Shown here in pieces: positions 34,191-43,121 of a DNA stretch of 64,000 nucleotides. The translations under genes and the position numbers were made by a program. The stretch comes from Ga0077555 sp963761475. GTDB taxonomy: Bacteria; Pseudomonadota; Alphaproteobacteria; Rhizobiales; Hyphomicrobiaceae. The DNA is taken from NCBI GenBank assembly GCA_963761475.1, contig CAVXGT010000006.1, positions 322,149 through 386,148 on the forward strand. Reading direction: 5' to 3'. The notes under the pieces were generated by a model. The model saw only the letters and a program-made list of their open reading frames with translations. It had not been told where the DNA came from and did not search any database. Position 1 is the first letter of the stretch. Each line of letters opens with the position of its first letter.

Positions 34191-35432
34191 CTATTCTGCA
34201 GCAACCGGCTTCGGCTTCAAGTCCTTCGAGTACTTGATGGACACCGGCGCGTCGGCCTCGAACGGGCTCTTGAGGTCCAGCTCTTTGGCCCACTCGCGGA
34301 CCTGAGGGAACACCTCAGTGCCGAGTAGCTCGATGCACCGCAGGCTGTCCTTTTGCGAGACTTTCCCATCCTGCGCCCACACCGCCATGATACCCGGCCG
34401 GGTTTGCTCGAGCAGATGCTTGATGCGCGGCAGCACCTGGCTTGGCGTGCCGGCCATGATCATTCCGGATTCGAGCTGCTGCTCGAAGGTCATGGCGCCG
34501 CGCGGGTTCTTCGAACGGCCAACGGCGAACTCGACGAAGGCACGTCGCCCGGTTGGCGAAAAGTAGCCGGCGGGATTGGCCCACACGGGATGGGCAAGGC
34601 CCGTGAACTCGCCCTGCATCCAAGTGAATTCGCGCGCATTCTTGACCGCGGTCGCCTCATCGTCGGCAACGTGTATGCGTGCGAGATAGCCCCGGTTCTC
34701 AGGCCCCGACGTATAGCCCACCTCTTCCGCAGTCTTGTCGTAGAGATCCCAGATCTTCTTGGTGTCCTCGATCGACGTGTTGAGCGCGATATAGGGGTAG
34801 CGCTGCTGTGCCGACCAGATCACGGTTTCCTTGGAGATGACGCCGGGAATCCAGACGCGGGGGTAGGGCTTCTGCAACGGCACCGCCCAGGGATTGACGA
34901 CGCGGTGCTGGTAGTGTGTGCCCTCCCAGCGGAACGGACCGGGGTCGGTCCAGGCCTTGACCACGAGGTCATGCGCCTCGACGAAGCGCTCGCGGTTGTA
35001 GGCGGGGTTGACACCGGCCGAGAGCTGCTCCTGTCCCCCGCCGCGCACGAAGCCCGAAACCAACCGACCCTTCGAGATCATGTCGATCATGGCGAGCTCT
35101 TCGGCGAGCCGGATCGGGTTCTCGGCCAAGGGCAGCGGGTTGCCGAGGATGACGATCTTCACCTTCTTGGTGACGGCCGCCAGGATTGCCGCGAACATGT
35201 TGGTCTTGGCTTGCATGCAGAACGGCGCGTTGTGGTGCTCGTTGAGCATGATGCCGTCGATGCCGACTTCCTCGACCTTGAGGTACTGCTCGAGAAACTC
35301 GTTATAGAGGCGGCTGCCTTCCTTCGGATCGAAGTGCTTGTTGGAGAACGTCAGCGCCGTCGCGCCATACTCGAGTCCTGCCTTCTCGTCGTAGGCCGAC
35401 ATCGGCTGTTCGGTAAAATACATGAGGTGCAT
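34191..35432 (-). CDS. LLM-class flavin-dependent oxidoreductase
   Basis: A 413-residue bacterial-luciferase-like enzyme. 'MYFTEQPMSAY' opens the barrel; 'VEEVGIDGIMLNEHHNAPF' and 'IVILGNPLPLAENPIRLAEELAMIDMISKGRLVSGFVRGGGQEQ' are the standard strand-helix blocks that place FMN. Such enzymes use reduced flavin and oxygen to oxidise diverse carbon compounds. It starts 30 nt after the alpha/beta hydrolase stop, with AGGGAG upstream, so the two form an operon. Confidence 0.88.
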   Translation of the reverse strand: MHLMYFTEQPMSAYDEKAGLEYGATALTFSNKHFDPKEGSRLYNEFLEQYLKVEEVGIDGIMLNEHHNAPFCMQAKTNMFAAILAAVTKKVKIVILGNPLPLAENPIRLAEELAMIDMISKGRLVSGFVRGGGQEQLSAGVNPAYNRERFVEAHDLVVKAWTDPGPFRWEGTHYQHRVVNPWAVPLQKPYPRVWIPGVISKETVIWSAQQRYPYIALNTSIEDTKKIWDLYDKTAEEVGYTSGPENRGYLARIHVADDEATAVKNAREFTWMQGEFTGLAHPVWANPAGYFSPTGRRAFVEFAVGRSKNPRGAMTFEQQLESGMIMAGTPSQVLPRIKHLLEQTRPGIMAVWAQDGKVSQKDSLRCIELLGTEVFPQVREWAKELDLKSPFEADAPVSIKYSKDLKPKPVAAE

Positions 35433-35462
35433 CGGATGAACTCCCTCGTTTGAAATCGATCT

Positions 35463-36242
35463 CTATTGGAGGAAACCGTTGACGAGCTTGGCAAGTTCGG
35501 CCGGCTTTTCCATGTCGACGGCGTGTCCCGCGCCCTTCACGGTCTCGGTCTTGGCTCCGGGGAGAGCGGCCGCCCATTGCGCCGCCGTCGATGGCGCGAT
35601 CACCTTGTCATGCTCGCCCCACACCACCAGCGCCGGCGCTTTGGCGACGCCCAGCAGGTGTGGCAGCGTTTGACTATACATGTAGGGCTTCCAGGCGATG
35701 CGGAAACACATCTCGCGCGCGATGTCCCAGGCCTCGAGCTGGTCGATGGTGACATCGCCGTAGTGGGCCTTGAACTGCGCTTGGTCATGGAAGAAGGACT
35801 GTGGGTAGTCGAGGTATGAAATGATGGCCTGGTCGAGGATGTAGCCTTCGTTTGGCTTGATGCCGAAAGGCCCGACGAGAACCAGGCCGGCATGCGCCTT
35901 GGGCGCCATGGTCGCCATCTCGGCGGCCACCCAGCCACCGAACCCGAGGCCGACGAGCGAGGGCTTGTCGAGGCCAAGCGTGTCGATCAGGCCCTGCATG
36001 TGCACGGCGACATCGCGGACCGACCGCATCCACTCCTGGCGTGGCGAGCGACCCCAGCCCGCATAATCCGGCACGATCACGTCATGGCGCGCAGCAAGTG
36101 CATCGTAGAACGCGGTCCGCTCGACAGTCCCGATATCGTGCGGCAGCACCAGCACCGGCCGGCCCTTGCCACCACGTCTCAGGAAATGCTTGGCGCCCGA
36201 CACCGTGACGGTGTGCTCGGCCCATTTCACACCCTCTGCCAT
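35463..36242 (-). CDS. Alpha/beta-hydrolase-fold protein lacking the nucleophile serine
   Basis: About 259 residues. The fold is clear: 'LVLPHDIGTVERTAFYDALAARHDVIVPDYAGWGRS', 'ALVVWGEHDKVI' with the acid and 'VKGAGHAVDMEKPAELA' with the His. But the nucleophile elbow reads 'LVGLGFGGWVAAEMA': Gly replaces the expected Ser (usual 'GHSFGGW'). It may therefore bind substrate, or use the His/Asp pair as in cofactor-free oxygenases or lyases. It is the first gene of an operon with the flavin monooxygenase. ATG 36242 has a GGGAG site and is preferred to ATG 36275. Confidence 0.8.
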   Translation of the reverse strand: MAEGVKWAEHTVTVSGAKHFLRRGGKGRPVLVLPHDIGTVERTAFYDALAARHDVIVPDYAGWGRSPRQEWMRSVRDVAVHMQGLIDTLGLDKPSLVGLGFGGWVAAEMATMAPKAHAGLVLVGPFGIKPNEGYILDQAIISYLDYPQSFFHDQAQFKAHYGDVTIDQLEAWDIAREMCFRIAWKPYMYSQTLPHLLGVAKAPALVVWGEHDKVIAPSTAAQWAAALPGAKTETVKGAGHAVDMEKPAELAKLVNGFLQ

Positions 36243-36409
36243 ATCGCTCGCTCCCGTCTGGCTTGGAATATTCAAGTACGGTTGCAGTCCGTCGAAGCAG
36301 AGTCAATGTGTCCGTACATTGCCCGCTGGGCCATTGAAGCCCGCGCATTCTTATGTGAGCCGGGTGGGCGCTAATGGGCCCCGAGCCTCTTCAACGGGCG
36401 AAGCGGCCG

Positions 36410-36841
36410 TCAAACGTCGATCACCGGCCGGCCGGCGCCACGCTTTTCGAGTTCCTTCCGTAGGATGGCCATGTTGCGCATGTTGGCGCGGAACACCACG
36501 TCGAAGGCATCCCCCACCACCGGAACGAAGCCTATAACTGTGTCGACCAGCGTATTGGTGATCATGCGACCGATCGTGAAATGCGAAACGCCGAGTTTGC
36601 GCGCTTCCCAGATGATGTAGCTGGAGATCGCCTGCGAAACGAGATCACCCACCACGGGAATAAAGCCGAGCAGGGCATCTACGCCGATACGCACGTCGGT
36701 CCCGGGTATAGCGATGGCATTATCCATCACCTTGGCAAGTGCCGACAGGCGCACCAACGCGGCCTCCTCGGCCGCATAGTCGAAGGTCTGTGCTTGCGTG
36801 CCCGCCTCCTCCCATCGAGTCGATCTGAAGGTTGTTCTCAA
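36410..36841 (-). CDS. DUF4112 membrane-associated protein
   Basis: A 143-residue protein of the DUF4112 family: an N-terminal helix 'LVRLSALAKVMDNAIAIPG', then two similar hydrophobic hairpins, 'VDALLGFIPVVGDLVSQAISSYIIWEAR' and 'DTVIGFVPVVGDAFDVVFRAN', each with 'GF-PVVGD'. Function unknown. The start is a TTG at 36841 with AGGAG seven bases before it; no ATG fits. Confidence 0.8.
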   Translation of the reverse strand: MRTTFRSTRWEEAGTQAQTFDYAAEEAALVRLSALAKVMDNAIAIPGTDVRIGVDALLGFIPVVGDLVSQAISSYIIWEARKLGVSHFTIGRMITNTLVDTVIGFVPVVGDAFDVVFRANMRNMAILRKELEKRGAGRPVIDV

Positions 36842-36998
36842 TCCCTACTCCTACACACCATCTGCCAGTCCAGATAGGAACGCCCGCCCCAATTGCAATG
36901 ATTGGCGATCGGGTCCGGCTAAACGGAGGTTTGCCCAAGCCGCGGGATCGTGGTGGAGTTGGTCTAAGCAACCTCTCAATTCAGCCAAGGAGCAGGCC

Positions 36999-37949
36999 AT
37001 GGCCCGTATCGCCATCACGGACGACTTCCAGAACGTGGCCCTGTCCTATGCGGACTGGTCGCGAATCCAGGCCAATCACGAGGTCGTCGTCTTCAACGCG
37101 CCCTTTGCGAGCGAGGACGAGGCGGCAGAAAAACTCAAGGCCTTCGACGTCATCGGCATCATGCGGGAGCGGACCGCCTTCCGCAAAACGCTTCTCGAAC
37201 GCCTCCCCAACCTCAAGCTGCTGGTGACGACTGGGATGCGCAACGCCTCCGTCGACACCAAATGCGCAGCCGAGCGGGGCATCCAGGTGTGTGGCACCGA
37301 GGGCGGCAACCATGCCACCGCCGAGCTCGCGATGGCACTGATCCTAGGCCTTGCGCGCAATTTCCAGACCGAGTTGCGCAACATGCAGGACGGACGCTGG
37401 CAAACCACCGTCGGCCAGGACCTGAAGGGCAAGACGCTGGGCCTGCTGGGCCTTGGTCGGCTTGGTAGCGCCACAGCCGGTTACGCCAAGGCGTTCGGTA
37501 TGAACCTGATTGCCTGGAGTCAGAACCTCACGACCGAGAAGGCCGCAGAGAAGGGTGTCGAGCGCGTTGACAAGGACGAGCTGTTCAAGCGAGCCGACTT
37601 CATCTCGATCCACCTGGTGCTGTCAGATCGCAGCCGCGGCCTGGTCGGCGCGCGAGAATTGGGGCTCATGAAGCCGACGGCCTCGATCGTCAACACCTCT
37701 CGCGGGCCGATCATCGACGCCGACGCCCTCGTCTCAGCGCTGAAGGCCGGCCGCATCAATGGCGCCGCGCTTGACGTCTACGACGTCGAGCCGCTCCCGG
37801 CGGCCCACGCCTTGCGTACCGAGCCGCGCGCGCTGCTCACCCCCCACGTCGGCTACGTCACGGGTGAAACCTATCAGCTCTTCTATGGCGGCATGGTCGA
37901 GGCGATCGAGGGCTGGCTCGCCGGCAAGCCCGTGCGCGTCATCGTGTGA
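36999..37949 (+). CDS. D-2-hydroxyacid dehydrogenase
   Basis: A 316-residue NAD-dependent dehydrogenase. 'LKGKTLGLLGLGRLGSATAGYAKAFGM' binds NAD; the catalytic Arg is in 'NTSRGPIIDADAL', the Glu in 'DVYDVEPLP' and the His in 'LTPHVGYVT'. 'TTGMRNASVDTKCAAERGIQVCGTEGGNHATAELAMALILGLAR' fits the phosphoglycerate-dehydrogenase-like group. The substrate cannot be set. Start ATG 36999 follows AAGGAG. Confidence 0.9.
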   Translation: MARIAITDDFQNVALSYADWSRIQANHEVVVFNAPFASEDEAAEKLKAFDVIGIMRERTAFRKTLLERLPNLKLLVTTGMRNASVDTKCAAERGIQVCGTEGGNHATAELAMALILGLARNFQTELRNMQDGRWQTTVGQDLKGKTLGLLGLGRLGSATAGYAKAFGMNLIAWSQNLTTEKAAEKGVERVDKDELFKRADFISIHLVLSDRSRGLVGARELGLMKPTASIVNTSRGPIIDADALVSALKAGRINGAALDVYDVEPLPAAHALRTEPRALLTPHVGYVTGETYQLFYGGMVEAIEGWLAGKPVRVIV

Positions 37950-37976
37950 GCCCACCCGGCGCGGCAGCCGCCTCGC

Positions 37977-39584
37977 TCACACCGAGGCGGCAGCCGCAAG
38001 CCGCTCGCGCAACTCCCGCTTCAACACCTTGCCGCCAGCATTGCGCGGCAACGGCTCGGTGAGAAAGGCGATCGTCTCCGGCACCTTGTAGTCGGCGAGC
38101 TGTCCGGCGCCGAAGAGCCGCAACGCCTCGGCATCGCAAAACCCGTCTCGGGCATGCACGAACGCATGCACCCGCTCGCCAAGGACGGGGCAGGGCCTTG
38201 CAACGACCGCAGCCTCGATGACGGCCGGATGGGCCGCGAGCACATTCTCCACCTCGACCGAAAAGATCTTGTAGCCGCCACGGTTGACGAGATCCTTCGA
38301 CCGGTCGAGCAGCGTCAGGAAACCATCCGCATCGAGCCGGCCGATGTCGCCTGAGCGCCAGAAGCCGGCAACGAAGGCGTCCTCGGTCGCTTCAGGGTTC
38401 TGCCAATAGCCGGCAACCGTGTTCGGCGCCCGGAGCCAGATCTCGCCGCTGTCGCCGGCACCGACTTCGAGTCCCCGCTCGTCCATGACCAGGATTTCCG
38501 CCGGGGGCACAGCGCGGCCCACGGCGCGCGCGCGCGTTGCCGCCTCGCGCGGTGGCATCAGCACGACCGGCCCCGTGGTCTCGGTCGAACCGTAGGCGTT
38601 GAAAAGTTGCAGCCGGGGAAGCCGTCGGGTAAGTCTCTCGATGGAGACTTCCGGCATCGGCGCACCGCCATACCCGCCGATCCGCCAATTGGAAAGCTCA
38701 GCCGTCTTGAAGGCGGGCGACAGCAGGCACAGATTGTACATCGCCGGCACCATGACGGTGTGCGTCATGCGCTCCGCCTCCGCCAAGCCGATGAAGGCGT
38801 CGGCCCTGAACTCCGGCATGATGATCAGTGTGCCGGCGGCCCGGACCATCGCTGCAATGCCGGCGGTAAGGCCGGTGACATGGCTTAGCGGCACGCTCAC
38901 AACCGAGCGATCGTCCGCCGCAAGGCCCATGCAACCCTCGTAGATCATCGCCGCATGCACCAATCCCATGTGCGTGATTTGCGCGCCCTTGGGCCGCCCT
39001 GTCGTCCCCGATGTGTAGAGGATGACGGCCGTCTCCTCCTCCGCCAATTCGACCGCCGCCGCCGTCTCGCAGGTCTCATGCAGTAAGGCGCGCCAGTCAT
39101 CGCCCTCCAAGCCCTCGTCGATCGCAATCCGGTGCACCAGCGATGGCGTGAGGGAAGGGGCGGGCAATGCTCCGGCAAGCGCGCCGTGATAAACCAGCGC
39201 CTTCGCCGTGCTGTCGCAGAGCACGTAGGCCAATTCGCGCGAGCCCTCGCGAACGTTCAGCGGCACGGCGATGGCACCGAGCCGCAGGATGGCGTAGAGC
39301 GCAATCACGAACTCGGCCGAGTTGGCGATCAGCAGGGCGACCCGATCGCCACGCCCGATGCCTGAGGCGGCGAGGCCCGCGGCAACGCGCCCCGCGCACA
39401 CGTCGAGCCCTCGATAGTCGAGCCGCTGCGGGCCACAGATCAGCGCTTCACCTGTCGGGTTGCGCGCCACCGCCTCGGCGAGCATGGCGTTGAAGGTCTT
39501 GGGGCGGTCGGCAAAGCAGCGCACGACACGGTTGCCGAAATGGCGTTCGGCGAGCATGGCGGGCATCGTTCCAAGCCAAGTCAT
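37977..39584 (-). CDS. Acyl-CoA synthetase / AMP-dependent ligase
   Basis: About 535 residues of the ANL superfamily, activating a carboxylic acid as an acyl-adenylate and joining it to CoA. Motifs: P-loop 'VILYTSGTTGRPKGAQITH' (A3), 'LFNAYGSTETTGPV' (A5), 'YWRSGDIG'-type core (here 'GFWRSGDIGRLDADGFLTLLDRSKDLVNRGGYKIFSVEVEN', A7-A8) and the C-terminal catalytic Lys in 'NAGGKVLKRELRE' (A10). Fatty or aromatic acid specificity is undetermined. ATG 39584 has GGGAGA eight bases upstream; ATG 39602 lacks one. Confidence 0.9.
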   Translation of the reverse strand: MTWLGTMPAMLAERHFGNRVVRCFADRPKTFNAMLAEAVARNPTGEALICGPQRLDYRGLDVCAGRVAAGLAASGIGRGDRVALLIANSAEFVIALYAILRLGAIAVPLNVREGSRELAYVLCDSTAKALVYHGALAGALPAPSLTPSLVHRIAIDEGLEGDDWRALLHETCETAAAVELAEEETAVILYTSGTTGRPKGAQITHMGLVHAAMIYEGCMGLAADDRSVVSVPLSHVTGLTAGIAAMVRAAGTLIIMPEFRADAFIGLAEAERMTHTVMVPAMYNLCLLSPAFKTAELSNWRIGGYGGAPMPEVSIERLTRRLPRLQLFNAYGSTETTGPVVLMPPREAATRARAVGRAVPPAEILVMDERGLEVGAGDSGEIWLRAPNTVAGYWQNPEATEDAFVAGFWRSGDIGRLDADGFLTLLDRSKDLVNRGGYKIFSVEVENVLAAHPAVIEAAVVARPCPVLGERVHAFVHARDGFCDAEALRLFGAGQLADYKVPETIAFLTEPLPRNAGGKVLKRELRERLAAAASV

Positions 39585-39710
39585 GCGAGCGTCTCCCAAC
39601 ATTCGACCGCGTGAGTGCTAACGCAGCGCGGTCACCTTCCCGCCAGCGTGCCGAAGCTGCAGCGCGAGCGCAAGCTGTCAGGTACGCGTGCCGCGGTCGT
39701 CGACGACGCG

Positions 39711-39746
39711 CAGAAAGCAAGATGGGCGCCCGCGAAGGCGCCCATC
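39711..39746 (-). terminator. Terminator of the petABC operon
   Basis: Perfect 10-bp inverted repeat GATGGGCGCC (39721-39730) against 39737-39746, 6-nt loop; on the minus strand TTGCTTTCTG follows. It is 28 nt past the petC stop. Confidence 0.78.
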
Positions 39747-39774
39747 CGGTCGTTACGATGATGAATAGCTGGCG

Positions 39775-40689
39775 TTAGTGAAGCTTCGACCAAAGCCGCC
39801 GCTTGGCAAGGTAGAGCAGCACGGCTGTCACCAGCAGGTAGAGCATCACCACCCAGCCCATGCTCTTGCGCTCGGTCAGGCGGGGGTCGGCGGCCCACGA
39901 CAGGAACGCGGTCACGTCCTTGGCGTACTGGTCGACCGTCTGCGGGATGTCCTTGCTCTGGTACTTCACCCGCCCGTCGCTCAGCGGCGGGATCATGGCG
40001 ATCTGATGTCCGGGGAAAGCTTCGTTGTAGCTCATGCCGGGCGTTAGCTTCATGTCGGCCGGCGCCGTCTTATAGCCGACCAACAGCGCGTAGAGGTAGT
40101 CGGCGCCCGCTTCCTGGTATCCGTTGACGACATCCTTCAGCATCTGTGCGACATGACCGAGGATCGAGCCGTGATACTCAACGGTTCGTGCCTTGGTGAT
40201 GATCGACAGGTCCGGCGGCAGTGCGCCATTCTGCGCGGCACGCGCTTGATTGTCGTTGTCGTAGGGCCCGAGGATCGGGTCCGACAACCGCGCCGGCCGC
40301 TTGATGATCTGGCCCTTGCGGGTGGCGATGTCGCCCTGGTCGTTGGGGCCGTCGAAGATCTGGTTCGGCCATTGTGCTGCCAGGGCCTTGACCGCCTCGG
40401 CATTGAACTGAGGTCCGTTGGGCTCTGAGAGATTGCGGAAATACACCCGCTTCAGCCCGTGGCAGGCCGCGCAGACTTCCTGGTAGACCTGAAAGCCGCG
40501 CTGCAGCTGCTCCTTGTCGAAGTGTCCACCTACCCCGGCAAAGGTCCAGTTCTGCCGCTCGATGTGTGGCGGCGCGCCATCACCAGCCGCAGTCGCGGGA
40601 TGTGTCGGAATGGTGAGGGCAAGCCCGGTGAAAGCTGCGGCTGTCATTGCCAGCCGGGCCAGACCGGTGATCCCGAAGGTTGTCTTCAT
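39775..40689 (-). CDS. petC: Cytochrome c1 of the cytochrome bc1 complex
   Basis: About 304 residues. A leader ('LARLAMTAAAFTGLALTIP') directs the haem domain to the periplasm. 'VYQEVCAACHGLKRVYFRNL' is the haem c attachment site; 'PGHQIAMIPPLS' includes the Met that is the sixth haem ligand; 'YAKDVTAFLSWAADPRLTERKSMGWVVMLYLLVTAVLLYLAKRRLWS' is the C-terminal anchor. It passes electrons from the Rieske protein to cytochrome c. It is separate from cytochrome b here, whereas Bradyrhizobium relatives have them fused. Confidence 0.96.
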   Translation of the reverse strand: MKTTFGITGLARLAMTAAAFTGLALTIPTHPATAAGDGAPPHIERQNWTFAGVGGHFDKEQLQRGFQVYQEVCAACHGLKRVYFRNLSEPNGPQFNAEAVKALAAQWPNQIFDGPNDQGDIATRKGQIIKRPARLSDPILGPYDNDNQARAAQNGALPPDLSIITKARTVEYHGSILGHVAQMLKDVVNGYQEAGADYLYALLVGYKTAPADMKLTPGMSYNEAFPGHQIAMIPPLSDGRVKYQSKDIPQTVDQYAKDVTAFLSWAADPRLTERKSMGWVVMLYLLVTAVLLYLAKRRLWSKLH

Positions 40690-40712
40690 GGTCGTGTCTC
40701 CGGTCTCGATCT

Positions 40713-41975
40713 TCACTCGGCGGGCGCAGGCTTGGCGGCATCCTTGCCAAGGACATCCTCGGTGATGGATCGCGGCATCTGCGATGGAGTCTCGAGCACA
40801 CCGACAATCGGCATGATCAGCAGGAAGAAGGCGAAGTAGTAGATGGTGAAGATCCTGGACCACACCACGTAGGCTCCCTCCGGCGGCTTGGCGCCGAGAT
40901 AGCCAAGGCACACGAACGAGATGAAGAACAGCACCAGGAACCACTTGAAGATCGGCCGGTACTTGGCTGAGCGAACCCTGCTGGTGTCGAGCCAGGGCAC
41001 GAACAACCAGATCAGGATCGACCCGAACATCAACACCACACCGCCGAGCTTCGAAGGCACCGCCCTCAGGATCGCGTAGAACGGTAGGTAGTACCACTCA
41101 GGCACGATGTGCGGCGGCGTCACCAGCGGGTTGGCCTCGATGTAGTTGTCGGCGTGGCCGAGGTAGTCCGGCGCATAGAACACGAACCAAGCAAACAGCA
41201 TGATGAAGACGAAGACGGCGAACAGATCCTTCATGACGGCGTAGGGCGCCATCGGGACTGAATCGGAATGCGTCTTGATCTCGATGCCTGTCGGGTTGTT
41301 CTGCCCGACGACGTGCAGCGCCCAGATGTGCAGGCCAACGACGCCGGCGATCACGAACGGCAGCAGGTAGTGCAGCGAGAAGAAGCGGTTGAGTGTCACG
41401 CCCGACACCGAGTATCCACCCCACAGCCACGTCACGATCTTGGTGCCGAGGCCCGGGATCACCGCATCGAGCGACGAGAACAGGTTGGTGATGACGGTCA
41501 CGCCCCAGAAGCTCATCTGGCCCCATGGCAGTGTGTAGCCGAGGAAGCCCGTTGCCATCATGAGCAGGTAGATGATGACGCCGATGATCCAAAGCACCTC
41601 GCGCGGCGCCTTGTAGGAGCCGTAGTAGAAGCCTCGCGCGATGTGGATATAGACGGCCAGGAAGAACATCGACGAGCCGACCATGTGCACGTTGCGGATC
41701 AGCCAACCGTAGTTGACGTCGCGCCGGATATGCTCGATCGCGTCGAAGGCCAGCTTGTCACTCGGCGTATAGTGCATGGCGAGCACGATGCCGGTCACGA
41801 TCTGGATGGCGAGGCAGAAAGTCAGGATGGCGCCGAACGTCCAGAGGTAGTTGAGGTTGCGCGGCGTCGGAAAATCGACGAACTGGCCATGCATCATTCG
41901 TGTGAGCGGAAGGCGCTCATCCAACCATTGCTCGATGCGGGAGCCCGGCTTGTAGGTATCTTCGTGCTGTGCCAT
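40713..41975 (-). CDS. petB: Cytochrome b of the cytochrome bc1 complex
   Basis: A 420-residue membrane protein with eight predicted helices. The four haem-ligating histidines are in 'RNVHMVGSSMFFLAVYIHIARGFYYG' and 'FSLHYLLPFVIAGVVGLHIWALH'; the quinol-oxidation site is 'HIVPEWYYLPFYAILRAV', with the Pro-Glu-Trp-Tyr signature. The C-terminal extension ends 'PRSITEDVLGKDAAKPAPAE'. It lies between petA (86-nt gap) and petC (23-nt gap). Confidence 0.97.
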   Translation of the reverse strand: MAQHEDTYKPGSRIEQWLDERLPLTRMMHGQFVDFPTPRNLNYLWTFGAILTFCLAIQIVTGIVLAMHYTPSDKLAFDAIEHIRRDVNYGWLIRNVHMVGSSMFFLAVYIHIARGFYYGSYKAPREVLWIIGVIIYLLMMATGFLGYTLPWGQMSFWGVTVITNLFSSLDAVIPGLGTKIVTWLWGGYSVSGVTLNRFFSLHYLLPFVIAGVVGLHIWALHVVGQNNPTGIEIKTHSDSVPMAPYAVMKDLFAVFVFIMLFAWFVFYAPDYLGHADNYIEANPLVTPPHIVPEWYYLPFYAILRAVPSKLGGVVLMFGSILIWLFVPWLDTSRVRSAKYRPIFKWFLVLFFISFVCLGYLGAKPPEGAYVVWSRIFTIYYFAFFLLIMPIVGVLETPSQMPRSITEDVLGKDAAKPAPAE

Positions 41976-42061
41976 GGGGCTTCATTCCTTGCGCTGCGGC
42001 CACCTGCCGGTAACCGCGGTCGTTCAACCGCAATTGGGCTGCGCCATCGCAGCCCCACGGT

Positions 42062-42634
42062 TCAGCCGATCTTGATCTTGGTCGCGGACAAGAATTCGTA
42101 CGGAGGCACATCGAGGTTGGCTGGCGCCGGCCCTTTGCGGATCCGTCCGGACGTATCGTAGTGCGAGCCGTGGCATGGGCAGAACCAGCCGCCGAATTCA
42201 CCCTTGGCATCGGCCAGCCCCTGGCCCTTTGGGATGCAGCCGAGATGCGTGCAGATACCCACCAGCACCAGCCAGTTGGCATGGTCCTTCTTGACGCGGT
42301 TCTGGTCCGTCGCAGCGGCCGCGGCCGGCAGGCTTTCGTTGCGGGCCTTGCCGTCCTTGAGGTCGCCGAGGGTCACCTCGCGCGCCTTGGCCACCTCGTC
42401 CTTGGTGCGGTTGCGCACGAAGATGGGCTTGCCGCGCCACATGATGGTGATGGCCTGCCCCTCCTTGACGGGAGCAAGATCCACCTCGACCGAGGCCAGC
42501 GCCTGGGTCGACGCGTCCGGGTTCATCTGCTGGACCAGCGGCCATAGCGTAGCTGCTGCGCCGACTGCGGCCCAGCTCGTTGCCGCTACCGTCAAGAAAT
42601 CTCGACGGTTCGGGTTTTCCGTCTCAGACGCCAA
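42062..42634 (-). CDS. petA: Rieske iron-sulfur subunit of cytochrome bc1
   Basis: About 190 residues. A Tat-type leader ('NRRDFLTVAATSWAAVGAAATLWPLVQQM') anchors the protein. The [2Fe-2S] ligands are in 'GICTHLGCIP' and 'WFCPCHGSHYD'. The start is a TTG at 42634: AGGGAGG lies six bases upstream and the protein then begins 'ASETENPNRRDFL' as in relatives; the longer frame from 42715 is not needed. First gene of petABC, so the operon promoter is in the gap upstream. Confidence 0.95.
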   Translation of the reverse strand: MASETENPNRRDFLTVAATSWAAVGAAATLWPLVQQMNPDASTQALASVEVDLAPVKEGQAITIMWRGKPIFVRNRTKDEVAKAREVTLGDLKDGKARNESLPAAAAATDQNRVKKDHANWLVLVGICTHLGCIPKGQGLADAKGEFGGWFCPCHGSHYDTSGRIRKGPAPANLDVPPYEFLSATKIKIG

Positions 42635-43121
42635 GTTGGCCTCCCTAATCTTTTCATCCGCCTTTTCGCCCTCAAGACACGACCTCTTGCCGCGCCAGAC
42701 AGAGCTGTCGTCCAACCGTCTTGAAAGGTTCTAAGGCGCCCTGTGTTCGGCATGACAGGACGTATTGACGCGCGCTCGTTCTTGCATCGTTTGGCGAACC
42801 GGACAAGCACGCGAGCGAAGTTGCAAGAGGGGCAATTTGGCGCATCGGCATTTTTTGCCGCCATGCCGCCCGATTTTAAGTGCCGGCGCTCCGCCAGGCC
42901 GGGCCGTCTACGGGATCCGGCCTCCACGTCGTGGCGCCCCGGCGGGGTATGGCGCGCGGAGCCGATAAATGCAGTTTGTTCAGTGCCTTATTTGGCGGCC
43001 TCGTCAATCAGCGACAGCCCGGGCCAGCACCTCGCCGGCGCCCCTGCTTGGATCTTGGTGCGACATGCCTCTATAGAGGCCATCTGATAAGGGCTTGGCC
43101 CTTGCCCTTGAGGAGCCCGCC
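42635..43121. other. Divergent promoter region of petABC and DNA polymerase IV
   Basis: 487 bases with no convincing gene. It must hold promoters for petA (leftward) and dinB (rightward). At 42778-42792 there is GTTC-N7-GTTT, one base from the alphaproteobacterial LexA box GTTC-N7-GTTC; it is over 300 nt from dinB, so SOS control is only a weak suggestion. Confidence 0.4.

Noticed and set aside
42778..42792. LexA-like box GTTC-N7-GTTT upstream of dinB
   Set aside because: One mismatch and more than 300 nt from the start; too weak to list as a regulatory site.
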